Shown here piece by piece: positions 25,052 through 32,682 of a stretch of DNA of 64,000 bases (position 1 is its first letter; each line of letters opens with the position of its first letter). Source of the stretch: Lentibacillus siamensis (GTDB lineage Bacteria; Bacillota; Bacilli; Bacillales; Amphibacillaceae); contig NZ_BAAADS010000001.1 in the NCBI RefSeq assembly GCF_039522605.1, forward strand, positions 434,001-498,000, read 5' to 3'. The notes under the pieces are model-generated. The model saw only the letters and a list, made by a program, of their open reading frames with translations. It had not been told where the DNA came from and did no database searches. Position numbers and translations under genes: made by a program.

Positions 25052-25968
25052 TATGATCGCTCCTCTCTGTTCATTATTGCTTTAAGACCCGCTCCTACAG
25101 CACCTGAATCTCCTTTTAGGAAGCTCAAATGCATCCTTGACAAGGCACTTTTTTGCTCATCAATTAAATAATGGTTTATTTCTTTTTCTACTAATTCCAA
25201 TAGAAATGGGTGATGATTTATTACACCGCCGCCAAATACCATCTGATGTGGATCCAGTAGACAAATAATGCAATATACACCACGTACTAATTCATCAATA
25301 ACTCCGTCCAATACAGACGTTGCTTCGGAACTTTCTGATTCATATCTCTTTAAAATAGCTTCTGTGGTCATTTCGGGGCATTTAAATCGATCTCTGGCAG
25401 CTCTTTGGATTGCCGGTCCGGATGATGTATCTTCTAGCCTGTGAACAAATTTATCCTTCGTTTGCCCTGCAACCGGAAGCAAACCGATTTCCCCAGCGAA
25501 CCCGGCACCGCGAAGGAACGATCCATTTTGAATAATAGAACAAGAAATTCCTGTGCTGACTGTAACATATACAAATGTATCACTATCCATTGCACCTATT
25601 GATTTCCACTCAGCAAATGCCGCCATATAAACATCGTTGTCGATTACAACGTTGTCAATATCATAATAGTTTTGCAGTCTTGCTACAATTGGGAAGTTAC
25701 GCCATTGCAGGTTATTTTGAAAAACAGCCACACCTTTTCCCTGATCGACCCTCCCTGGTATTCCTACACCAAGGCCGCTTACCATCGAAATATCAAACTC
25801 TGCTTCCGAAAAAAGTCGGTCAATCGTTTTGGTGACCTGTTCAAACATGCCCTCTTTATCATCCGGCTTGCTTGGCAATTCACTCCGTCGAATAATTTTT
25901 CCTGCCTGATTAATTATAACTGCTGCAACCTTGGTACCGCCGATATCAACCCCCAGGCCATATTTCAA
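25048..25968 (-). CDS. ROK-family sugar kinase (copy 1), without the Zn motif
   Basis: A 306-residue ASKHA-fold kinase. The phosphate-binding DIGGTK lies at residues ~8-13, the catalytic Asp in VIDNDVYMAAFAEW near 107, and the second phosphate motif VSTGISCSII near 134. After GEIGLLPV the ROK zinc motif CxCGxxGCxE is absent. It is a close paralogue of the ROK protein at 37203-38147, with the same VFQNN and RGAGFAGEIGL stretches, so both probably act on related hexoses or N-acetylhexosamines. It is the first gene of an operon with the Gfo-type oxidoreductase. An AGTAAA-type dyad lies about 50 bases before the start. Confidence 0.85.
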   Translation of the reverse strand: MKYGLGVDIGGTKVAAVIINQAGKIIRRSELPSKPDDKEGMFEQVTKTIDRLFSEAEFDISMVSGLGVGIPGRVDQGKGVAVFQNNLQWRNFPIVARLQNYYDIDNVVIDNDVYMAAFAEWKSIGAMDSDTFVYVTVSTGISCSIIQNGSFLRGAGFAGEIGLLPVAGQTKDKFVHRLEDTSSGPAIQRAARDRFKCPEMTTEAILKRYESESSEATSVLDGVIDELVRGVYCIICLLDPHQMVFGGGVINHHPFLLELVEKEINHYLIDEQKSALSRMHLSFLKGDSGAVGAGLKAIMNREERSY

Positions 25969-26020
25969 AAGTTACCACTCCAATATCATATTAAATTACC
26001 GTCGCAAAAATAGTAATATT

Positions 26021-26041
26021 TTTAATAAAAGTTTTACTTAT
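26021..26041 (-). promoter_or_regulatory. Second LacI-type operator candidate, upstream of the ROK kinase
   Basis: On the minus strand ATAAGTAAAACTTTTATTAAA matches the perfect dyad at 22507 in 15 of 21 positions. Mismatches are mostly in the three-base centre. It lies 53-73 bases before the kinase start. Confidence 0.5.
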
Positions 26042-26099
26042 AGTTTTTATAGTACCACTTCCTCACTGATTTGTCTATCAAGTACACACCCGGCAAGAA

Positions 26100-26458
26100 C
26101 AAAGGCGTAAGCGCCCGTTTAGCAACGTACAAACTGCGCCCTGCCATGCAGGGTGGGTCGGCGTTGCCGCGCAAAGCGGCGTTTTAGCCGATCTTCCTTA
26201 AATAAGATAAAGGAAACATGCCCTTGCAAAAAGGGTATACCGACGTTGGCCGCAAAGGCCGGTTTTAGTCGGCCTTCCTTTACCTACGAACCGATGTTGA
26301 CTTTCACCGCAAGGGTATAAGTGCGACTAAGCCTCTGGTTTCACCAATCGGCAAGTCTTCTTTATCGTAGAGAGGAAGTGTGAAGTTTGGGACTGCGCTA
26401 AAGCTCGTCCCATCAAAACCTCTGCTATTGCTGGGCGCTGGAGCCGGACGTGGCTTTT
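26100..26458. repeat. Complex intergenic repeat family C
   Basis: A 360-bp block fills most of the gap between the ROK kinase and the aldolase gene. Its G/C content exceeds that of its surroundings. It starts GGCGTAAGCGCCCGTTTAGC and ends GGGCGCTGGAGCCGGACGTGG, motifs I associate with Bacillaceae intergenic repeats. Inside are two degenerate copies, at about 26160-26250 and 26252-26340, of a hairpin unit: GGCGTTGCCGC...GCGGCGTTTTAG and GACGTTGGCCGC...GGCCGGTTTTAG. No reading frame with a ribosome site was found. Confidence 0.6.
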
Positions 26459-26513
26459 CATTAATATAAAAAATATCCACAAGTATTAAATTTTATAGTT
26501 TCCTATGAAATGA

Positions 26514-26550
26514 GAAAAACCAAGCCCGGAAAATCCGGACTTGGTTTTTT
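26514..26550 (-). terminator. Terminator of the amino-sugar catabolic operon
   Basis: AAAACCAAGTCCGGA pairs with TCCGGGCTTGGTTTTT around a short loop, with T runs on both sides. It lies about 10 bases after the aldolase stop and closes the agaS-PTS-nagA-kinase-aldolase unit. Confidence 0.88.
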
Positions 26551-26559
26551 AATAGCAAT

Positions 26560-27552
26560 CTATTCCACAAATTCAGTCCATGGTGCTGCTGTATCCTTAA
26601 TGGCCTGTTTTACTTTAGCCAAATTTTCAGAGCCCGTTGTTTCAAGCCACCCGTAATACGCCTCCTCATCTTCCTTGGCAAATGGTTTTACACCATCTTT
26701 CCAAATCGCCCTTCCGCATAGACAGCCACTGAACGAACTGCCGGATTCCTTGGCAAAATACAGTGTTTCAATAAACTGTTCATTGGTTACTCCGCCACTC
26801 AAATAAATAAACGGCAGACGGCTCTTTTCGGAACATGTGCGATAATAATTTACCGCTTCTTCTTTACTGAACACGGGATCATAATTACCGTATTCCTCGT
26901 ATCCTTCAATATGATAAATAGAGACCGGGACTTCCACCTTCAGCAAATCAATCCCATATTCTTCTTTGGAAAACTCCTCCATGAAATACTCCACAATTGC
27001 TGGTTTTTTTCTGGCAAACGCAGCATTTTTTGACCCTAATCCTTCTGCACTATACGAAACAGGTTCTAAAATAAATAGCAGGTCATTTTGCTTGCATTCA
27101 TCACCAACGCGTTTTATAAACGCTTTTTTAATCCGATTATACTTTTCATCTTCATTGTGGTCATAATAGATTAATAGTTTAAGCGCACTGACACCTTTGT
27201 TCGCCAAATCCTGGACAGCATAATCATCAACCAAATTTGGAAGTCTGCCTTTTTCAGATGTATCATATCCGGTTTTTTCGTATGCCATAATTAAACCGAT
27301 ACCTTCGTCCAGTTTATTTGCCGCATCCCATCCGTACTCAGGATCAAGAAGTAATGATGATGACTGATTTCCCAGCACCTCACTGACACCTTCTTTAAAA
27401 TGACGTAATCCTTCTGCATATGTAACGCTGTCATTAAATGATGTAATCATCTTCCCGAGTGAACCGCGCTGATCCATCGCGGTTGCCAGAACGACATGGT
27501 CGGCATCGGAAATCAGCTCTAACCCGCGTTTTTTACCTGGTGTTAGTTTCAT
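26560..27552 (-). CDS. Tagatose-1,6-bisphosphate aldolase, class I (LacD type)
   Basis: A 330-residue class I aldolase with the LacD signatures ATAMDQRGSL near residue 30, LLLDPEYG near 68 and ALKLLIYYDHNEDE near 130. The Schiff-base Lys is probably in LLKVEVPV near 200. It splits tagatose-1,6-bisphosphate into dihydroxyacetone phosphate and glyceraldehyde-3-phosphate. Start at 27552 (MKLTPGKKRG): GGAGG lies 8 bases upstream, and the earlier ATG at 27567 sits inside that ribosome site. It is the last step of the galactosamine-6-phosphate route encoded by the genes upstream. Confidence 0.88.
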   Translation of the reverse strand: MKLTPGKKRGLELISDADHVVLATAMDQRGSLGKMITSFNDSVTYAEGLRHFKEGVSEVLGNQSSSLLLDPEYGWDAANKLDEGIGLIMAYEKTGYDTSEKGRLPNLVDDYAVQDLANKGVSALKLLIYYDHNEDEKYNRIKKAFIKRVGDECKQNDLLFILEPVSYSAEGLGSKNAAFARKKPAIVEYFMEEFSKEEYGIDLLKVEVPVSIYHIEGYEEYGNYDPVFSKEEAVNYYRTCSEKSRLPFIYLSGGVTNEQFIETLYFAKESGSSFSGCLCGRAIWKDGVKPFAKEDEEAYYGWLETTGSENLAKVKQAIKDTAAPWTEFVE

Positions 27553-27611
27553 ATAATTGTCCTCCATTCTTAGAAAACTTAGCTTATCTTAATGCCGATA
27601 GCTTTAAAACG

Positions 27612-27707
27612 TGCGAACCTTGCTCGAAATCGTGCGAACTTCCAGCCAAACATGCGAACCTTGCTCGAAATCGTGCGAACTTCCCGACAAACGTGCCAAC
27701 TCTGCAC
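27612..27707 (+). repeat. Tandem repeat, period 41 bp, unit TGCGAACYTTSC
   Basis: TGCGAACCTTGCTCGAAATC begins at 27612 and again at 27653, and a degenerate third unit begins at 27694, an exact 41-base period. Each unit has two TGCGAAC half-units about 20 bases apart. It lies in the 242-bp gap between the kinase and aldolase genes of one operon, so it would be transcribed. Confidence 0.75.
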
Positions 27708-27794
27708 TAAAATGATTCCTGAGCTTAGGGCATAAACTTCTACATTGTTCTTAAACAATAAAAATTTTAATCCCTTCTACCGTTAACAATTAGT

Positions 27795-28721
27795 TCAAAT
27801 GCTGTCCACACGTATCTGTTCCATACACCAGCTTACTTTCTCCGGATTAACGAAACCTGTTTGCGCCTCCATAGCATTCAGGACCCCCATTGCCAGTCCA
27901 TATTTAATAAATGTCTCACCTTTCAATCCCTGTGCTAAACCGGCGGCAAAACCGGCCATCACGGCATCCCCTGAACCAACAGGATTTACTGCGTCAACAG
28001 CAGGGATCCCTACCCGGTACAACGTTTCTTCGTGTTTCACAAAAGCTCCGAGTGCCCCCGTTGTAACAACTACCCAGGGGACCCCCCCTTTAATTTGCTT
28101 TAATGCATCACAAATCTGTTTCTCATCAGTCGGTTTTTCGCCAACTAAATCGGCCAGCTCGTCCAGGTTCGGTTTAATTAACCAGGGCTTGTCAGCGTGT
28201 TCCAGTGTGCGGGCAAGAAGCTCACCTTTCGTATCCAGTAAAACGGGTGTATCGTTTGAATTAGCAGTTTTAATAAGTTTTGCGTAAAAATCTTTTACCA
28301 GTCCCTTTGGCAAACTTCCGGAAATAGTCACAACTTCAACATTTTGAACGTATTCGGAAAAAGCATCGATAAATTGAGATGACTCATTTTTACTGATGGA
28401 CGGACCAGCCTCCAAAATCTCCGTCTGTCGCCCTTCATGAATGACAGCAATACAGTTACGTGTTTCCCCGTCTATTTTTACAAAAAAGTCCTTGATACCT
28501 TGACTTGAAATTCCTGTTCGGATAAAAGCACCCAGGCTGCCGCCTAAAAAGCCTGTCGCAGCAGTGTCTTCACCAAGCTGCCGCAAAACCCGTGCAACAT
28601 TTAGCCCTTTTCCACCGGCCGTTTTTGAAACGTCTGCAATGCGATTAACTTTATCCAACGAAAAGGTATCAGACCTGTAACTTATATCTACGGAAGGGTT
28701 TAAAGTAACGGTTAAAATCAT
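27795..28721 (-). CDS. Tagatose-6-phosphate kinase / 1-phosphofructokinase family hexose kinase
   Basis: A 308-residue PfkB-family kinase. The substrate end is MILTVTLNPSVDISY; the sugar-binding KTAGGKGLNVARVL lies near residue 37, and the C-terminal PVGSGDAVMAGFAAG near 250 contains the catalytic Asp. FruK and LacC enzymes share this pattern. Its place beside nagA, agaS and a LacD-type aldolase argues for tagatose-6-phosphate as substrate. Its ATG overlaps the nagA stop by 4 bases, so the two are translationally coupled. Confidence 0.85.
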   Translation of the reverse strand: MILTVTLNPSVDISYRSDTFSLDKVNRIADVSKTAGGKGLNVARVLRQLGEDTAATGFLGGSLGAFIRTGISSQGIKDFFVKIDGETRNCIAVIHEGRQTEILEAGPSISKNESSQFIDAFSEYVQNVEVVTISGSLPKGLVKDFYAKLIKTANSNDTPVLLDTKGELLARTLEHADKPWLIKPNLDELADLVGEKPTDEKQICDALKQIKGGVPWVVVTTGALGAFVKHEETLYRVGIPAVDAVNPVGSGDAVMAGFAAGLAQGLKGETFIKYGLAMGVLNAMEAQTGFVNPEKVSWCMEQIRVDSI

Positions 28722-29881
28722 ACATCCACCTGCCTATTTTTACGATACTTAATATCACCTGCTACGGCAACAGCCTGAACAGAAATATCATCATCAATGA
28801 CAACATAATCAGCAATTTTTCCACTGGCAATACTGCCAAGCTCATCATCCCTGCCCAGACTAGCTGCAGGTGACAGCGAGCCACGGTGCCAGATTTCATA
28901 CAAAGCCTTTCCACTCCACAAATGCAAATTTTTAATGCCGTCAATCAACTTTAAGGTACTGCCTGCCAATGATCCTGTCTCGGTTCTCGCAATCCCATAC
29001 TTCATGACAACCGGGAACTCCCCGAGGTGGTAATCACCGTCAGGCATTAACCCAGCCCGCATGCAGTCGGTAATCAGTGATAATTTATCACCCTTCAAAC
29101 GTTCAGCAAGTACGGCAACATCTGGATGGACATGATGCCCATCGCAAATTAATTCGGCAAATGCGCGTTGATTCGTCAAGGCTGCACCGGCAACTCCAGG
29201 TTCACGATGATGCAATCCTGACATTCCATTAAATAAATGAACAAAATTCCCGGCACCGGAATCGACAGCACTCATACAGCATTCAAAGTCTGCGTCAGAG
29301 TGAGCCAAACTCGGCAAAACACCCTCACCACGGACAGCGTGGATGAATTCCAGCGAGCCTTCCCGTTCAGGAGCAAGGGCTATTTTTACAATCGAACCAT
29401 CTGCAAGCTCTTGCCACCTCTGAAACTCTGCATAATCCGGGTCACGAAAATATACCGGATTTTGTGCACCCTTATGTTTCTCCGTAAAATAAGGCCCTTC
29501 CAGAAAAATACCCTCCGACTGCGCACCCTTTAAGCCCTGCTTCACTGCTCTAGTAACCGCAGTAACCGCATCATTCAACGCTTCCTTTGAAGACGTCAAT
29601 GTCGTTGGCAAAAACCGGGTAACACCGAGCGGTAAAATGGCATCTGAAATCCCATGAACCGCCTCAACAGTACCATCCATAATGTCATGGCCGTTAATGC
29701 CATGGATATGCGTGTCAAATAAACCGGGAGCGATCGTATAGCCGCTCCAGTCGACAACTTCCGCATTTTCCGGAATACCATCAACAAATGAGCTGAACCG
29801 ATTATGTTCAACTTGTAAATATCCGTTAGTTTTTTCTTCGTTTTCAAGTAAAAAACGATCTGCTTTAATAAAATAAGTCAT
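28718..29881 (-). CDS. nagA: N-acetylgalactosamine/N-acetylglucosamine-6-phosphate deacetylase
   Basis: A 387-residue amidohydrolase. Metal and substrate motifs are HIHGINGHDIMDG near residue 58, LEGPYF near 147, LAHSDADFE near 195, VHLFNGMSGLHHREPG near 215 and the catalytic Asp in LITDCMRAG near 275. It removes acetate from GlcNAc-6-P or GalNAc-6-P. The neighbouring agaS and tagatose-pathway genes make GalNAc-6-P the likely physiological substrate, so it could equally be called agaA. GAGGG precedes the ATG. It lies 18 bases after the EIIA gene. Confidence 0.88.
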   Translation of the reverse strand: MTYFIKADRFLLENEEKTNGYLQVEHNRFSSFVDGIPENAEVVDWSGYTIAPGLFDTHIHGINGHDIMDGTVEAVHGISDAILPLGVTRFLPTTLTSSKEALNDAVTAVTRAVKQGLKGAQSEGIFLEGPYFTEKHKGAQNPVYFRDPDYAEFQRWQELADGSIVKIALAPEREGSLEFIHAVRGEGVLPSLAHSDADFECCMSAVDSGAGNFVHLFNGMSGLHHREPGVAGAALTNQRAFAELICDGHHVHPDVAVLAERLKGDKLSLITDCMRAGLMPDGDYHLGEFPVVMKYGIARTETGSLAGSTLKLIDGIKNLHLWSGKALYEIWHRGSLSPAASLGRDDELGSIASGKIADYVVIDDDISVQAVAVAGDIKYRKNRQVDV

Positions 29882-29899
29882 GCTATACCCTCTTTAAAA

Positions 29900-30316
29900 T
29901 TAAATTCCTTCCTCTTCTGAAGCAGCTTGCTTTTGCTTCATTTCAAACTGTTTGATATTATCTTTTCCTTCTTGAATTACCGAATCCACAAAATCGTCGA
30001 TAGGTGACTCACGCTGAAACATACCACTTAACAGCATCGGTGAATTCGTACCACCAATTACCTTAACATTCTCTTTGGCAGCTGCAATACCTGCACATAC
30101 ATTAAAAGGTGTCCCGCCTGCTAAATCTGCAAAACAGACAACACCATTACCTGTATCCACATTTTCGATTGCCGCTTCAATGTCTTTTTCCAATTTGTCT
30201 TTATCTTCTTCAAACTTGATAACATCTGCCTGTTTTACTCTTCCTGTGATAAGCTCTACTGCGTCAAGCATCCCTTGTGGAAAGGAACCATGACCAGTTA
30301 ACACTATTCCAATCAC
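29900..30316 (-). CDS. PTS EIIA component, mannose/fructose/sorbose family (AgaF-like)
   Basis: A 138-residue phosphocarrier. The phosphorylated His lies at residue 9 in VLTGHGSFPQGM. VCFADLAGGTPFN near residue 65 and VIGGTNSPMLL near 90 are typical of EIIA-Man domains. GTG at 30316 is taken as the start, because GGAAGG precedes it; the longer frame to 30481 runs through a repeat element. It accepts phosphate from HPr and passes it to the EIIB of this operon. It is split from the EIID gene by a 96-bp repeat. Confidence 0.88.
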   Translation of the reverse strand: MIGIVLTGHGSFPQGMLDAVELITGRVKQADVIKFEEDKDKLEKDIEAAIENVDTGNGVVCFADLAGGTPFNVCAGIAAAKENVKVIGGTNSPMLLSGMFQRESPIDDFVDSVIQEGKDNIKQFEMKQKQAASEEEGI

Positions 30317-30350
30317 ATTAACCTTCCTTTCAACGGTACATTTTATAGCA

Positions 30351-30446
30351 GACTGGGACAAAAATGTTCTGAAAACCAGAAACGATAGTGGTGCATATAT
30401 TCCACTCCGAAAATATATTTTCTGCTTTAATAGATATGTCCCAGTC
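30351..30446. repeat. MITE-like intergenic repeat family B, short copy inside the PTS operon
   Basis: A 96-bp element with perfect 10-bp inverted ends, GACTGGGACA (30351-30360) and TGTCCCAGTC (30437-30446). It shares the CTGGGACA ends and an AAATATATTT core with the 228-bp copy at 5450. It lies between the EIID and EIIA genes, so it is co-transcribed and could form a hairpin in the mRNA. Confidence 0.7.
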
Positions 30447-30455
30447 TCCATAGTC

Positions 30456-31277
30456 TTACAATATATTAAAAAAGGAACCAATCAATCCAACCACGACTGT
30501 TATACCAATCAATATTAATGGGGAGAGTCCTTTCTTTAATAACCAATACATCAAAAGTGTATAAGCTAAAGGAAGCATCGCCGGCATAATTTGATCCAAA
30601 ACCTCTGTTTGGATATTCAACTTTCCTTCCTTTCCCTCACCCATTTTCCATACATAGTCAACTTTTAATGCCACATACGTTGCAATCAATCCTCCAACAA
30701 CAGTTACCCCGACAATAGACGCCGCACGGGATACATGCTGTGTTCCTTCTTTCAGTTTACTGATTGCTTTAACACCTGTTTTATATCCATAAGTCATCAA
30801 CCCAAAACGCGCACCAAAATGGATAATGTTAAACATAACCAAAAAGACAATTGGTCCAAGTATATTCCCTTCCAAGGCAAGCGATGCACCGATACCTGCC
30901 GTAATTGGCAGCAATGTAAGGTAAAACAGTGCGTCACCAATTCCTCCGAGAGGGCCCATCGTTGCAACCTTAATACCGCGGATTGCTTCCCTGTCTTCTT
31001 TCTTTCCTTCCATTGCAAGAATGACTCCCATAATAAACGTTACAAGGAAGGGATGCGTGTTAAAAAACTCAAGGTGTTCTTTCATTGAATTACTTAAATC
31101 TTTCTTGTTTTTATGAATTTGGCGAAGCCCCGGTAATAACGAATAAAGCCATCCACCTGCCTGCATTCTTTCGTAGTTGAATGAAGCCTGCAATACCAGA
31201 GACCGCCAGACCAGATGCCGTAATTGTTTCGGTTTTAATTCCGGAGCACTTGATGGATTCTCATACTTATATTCCAT
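30456..31277 (-). CDS. PTS EIID component, mannose/fructose/sorbose family
   Basis: A 273-residue membrane component. Typical EIID features are QASFNYERMQAGGWLYSLLP near residue 30, FFNTHPFL near 75, MGPLGGIGDALFY near 110 and a hydrophobic C-terminal half. Start at 31277 (MEYKYEN), with GAGGAGG 9 bases upstream, inside the end of the EIIC gene (11-base overlap); the longer frame to 31343 is not supported. With EIIC it forms the sugar channel. Confidence 0.9.
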   Translation of the reverse strand: MEYKYENPSSAPELKPKQLRHLVWRSLVLQASFNYERMQAGGWLYSLLPGLRQIHKNKKDLSNSMKEHLEFFNTHPFLVTFIMGVILAMEGKKEDREAIRGIKVATMGPLGGIGDALFYLTLLPITAGIGASLALEGNILGPIVFLVMFNIIHFGARFGLMTYGYKTGVKAISKLKEGTQHVSRAASIVGVTVVGGLIATYVALKVDYVWKMGEGKEGKLNIQTEVLDQIMPAMLPLAYTLLMYWLLKKGLSPLILIGITVVVGLIGSFFNIL

Positions 31278-32046
31278 CAGTAATTTCCTCCTCTCCAGCG
31301 GAATTTCCTGGGCTCGGTCTATTTTTATTTTGATAAAAATCATACAGTGCGATTGCTAAACCAAGCAGCGCAATTGCAAGTATCGGCAATTCTAAATAAG
31401 CTGCCAATACAAACCCCACTATGAAAAACATCACGTATTCAGTCTTCAGCATAATTCTCAATAAGATCGCAAATCCTATTGCCGGCATAATACCACCACC
31501 AATAGCAAGACCGTCAATTATCCACTGTGGTACCGTTTCCACAAATGCAGTTGCTTCATTTGCCCCAAAATAGATTGGCAGGAATGCAATCAATGCATTG
31601 AAAACAAAAAGTATCGCAATACCCAAATAATTTATACCTTCAATACCACGATAGTTGGCATTAACTGCAAATTTATCCGCTTTATGCATCATCGGTGCAA
31701 ATGAAGTAAAGAACAGTGTGATTAACCCTTGAACAGCAACAGCAAATGGAATAGCGACCCCAACTGCCGCCTGTGGCTCAAGACCAGAAATAATGCCAAA
31801 CGCTGTACCAACAACACCGCCAATCACCACGTTAGGCGGCTGTGCACCAGCAAGGGGAACCATCCCCATCCAAATGAGTTCCAGTGTTCCTCCAATAATC
31901 AGTCCGGTTGTTAAATCACCAAGAATGAGTCCAACTACCAAGCCTGTTACTACAGGGCGATGCATATGGGTAAGACCAACATACAGGTCGATACCTGCAA
32001 TACCGGCCCACAGTGCTATTAATAAGGCTTCCAGCAGCATAGACAA
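31267..32046 (-). CDS. PTS EIIC component, mannose/fructose/sorbose family
   Basis: A 259-residue integral membrane protein with six to seven hydrophobic segments. It carries EIIC-Man hallmarks such as GLVVGLILGDLTTGLIIGG near residue 35 and a glycine-rich GGIMPAIGFAILLRIML near 185. It binds and translocates the sugar. Together with nagA and agaS the set most resembles the Aga PTS for GalNAc, although GlcN/GalN or mannose specificity cannot be excluded. It lies 26 bases after the EIIB gene. Confidence 0.9.
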   Translation of the reverse strand: MSMLLEALLIALWAGIAGIDLYVGLTHMHRPVVTGLVVGLILGDLTTGLIIGGTLELIWMGMVPLAGAQPPNVVIGGVVGTAFGIISGLEPQAAVGVAIPFAVAVQGLITLFFTSFAPMMHKADKFAVNANYRGIEGINYLGIAILFVFNALIAFLPIYFGANEATAFVETVPQWIIDGLAIGGGIMPAIGFAILLRIMLKTEYVMFFIVGFVLAAYLELPILAIALLGLAIALYDFYQNKNRPSPGNSAGEEEITDGI

Positions 32047-32072
32047 ACCCCTCCCATTTTATGATTTTTCTC

Positions 32073-32552
32073 CTAAAGTAACTTCATTATATTCTGTCCC
32101 CGTTCTTCAGGAACCCGTCGTAAATCCAATTCAACTCCTAATTCATCGAGACGTTTAAATGCCGCAATATCCTTATCATCCACAGATACTGTAGAAGAAA
32201 TCTGTTTCTTCCCTTCTTCAAAATGCATGTTCCCTACATTGATATGATCAATTGGTACACCTCCTTCTTTAAGGACCAGTGCATCATGCACGTCACGTAC
32301 AACTATGAAAATTTTTTGACGTGGTGCTGCTTTATGAATAATGTCAATTGTTTTTTGCAGTGTGAAATATCGTGTTTGAATGACATCAGGTAAAACCATG
32401 TCCATCAAGTTTTGCTGCACCTCATCCTCTGCCACCTTGTCATTTGCAACCACTACAAGGTTAGCTCCCAGATGATTCACCCATGTAACGCCAACCTGCC
32501 CATGAATCAGACGGTTATCAATCCTTGTCAATAATAAATTTGGACCAGACAT
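32073..32552 (-). CDS. PTS EIIB component, mannose/fructose/sorbose family (AgaV-like)
   Basis: A 159-residue cytoplasmic phosphocarrier. The phosphorylated His is at residue 17 in RIDNRLIHGQVGVTW, the hallmark of EIIB-Man proteins, and VGNMHFEEGKKQIS near residue 105 is also typical of the family. GGAGGGG lies before the ATG. It is the first PTS gene after agaS, separated from it by a family A repeat. Confidence 0.92.
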   Translation of the reverse strand: MSGPNLLLTRIDNRLIHGQVGVTWVNHLGANLVVVANDKVAEDEVQQNLMDMVLPDVIQTRYFTLQKTIDIIHKAAPRQKIFIVVRDVHDALVLKEGGVPIDHINVGNMHFEEGKKQISSTVSVDDKDIAAFKRLDELGVELDLRRVPEERGQNIMKLL

Positions 32553-32577
32553 TCAGCTCATCCCCTCCGTTTTTAAT

Positions 32578-32666
32578 TAGAAAACTTGGCATTCGTCAAA
32601 ATCTATTGCGAATGCCATAGTTGCGCTTATGCAGTAAGAAAGTATTTATATTTTCTTAACTGCTTA
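32578..32666 (+). repeat. Dispersed repeat family A, copy 4 with compensatory stem changes
   Basis: The flanks are TTAGAAAACTTGG and TAGTTGCGCTTATGCAGTAAGAAAGTA as in other copies. The first stem here is GGCATTCG/CGAATGCC instead of GGTTGTCACC/GGTGACAGCC. Both arms changed together and still pair. It lies between agaS and the EIIB gene. Confidence 0.7.
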
Positions 32667-32682
32667 GAAAAAATAGCACACC

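Noticed and set aside
25048..25968. Considered as a ROK-family repressor (NagC/XylR type)
   Set aside because: There is no N-terminal helix-turn-helix, and the phosphate motifs and catalytic Asp of a kinase are present.
27612..27707. Considered as a small CRISPR array
   Set aside because: Units are contiguous with no unique spacers, the half-units are imperfect, and no cas genes are near.
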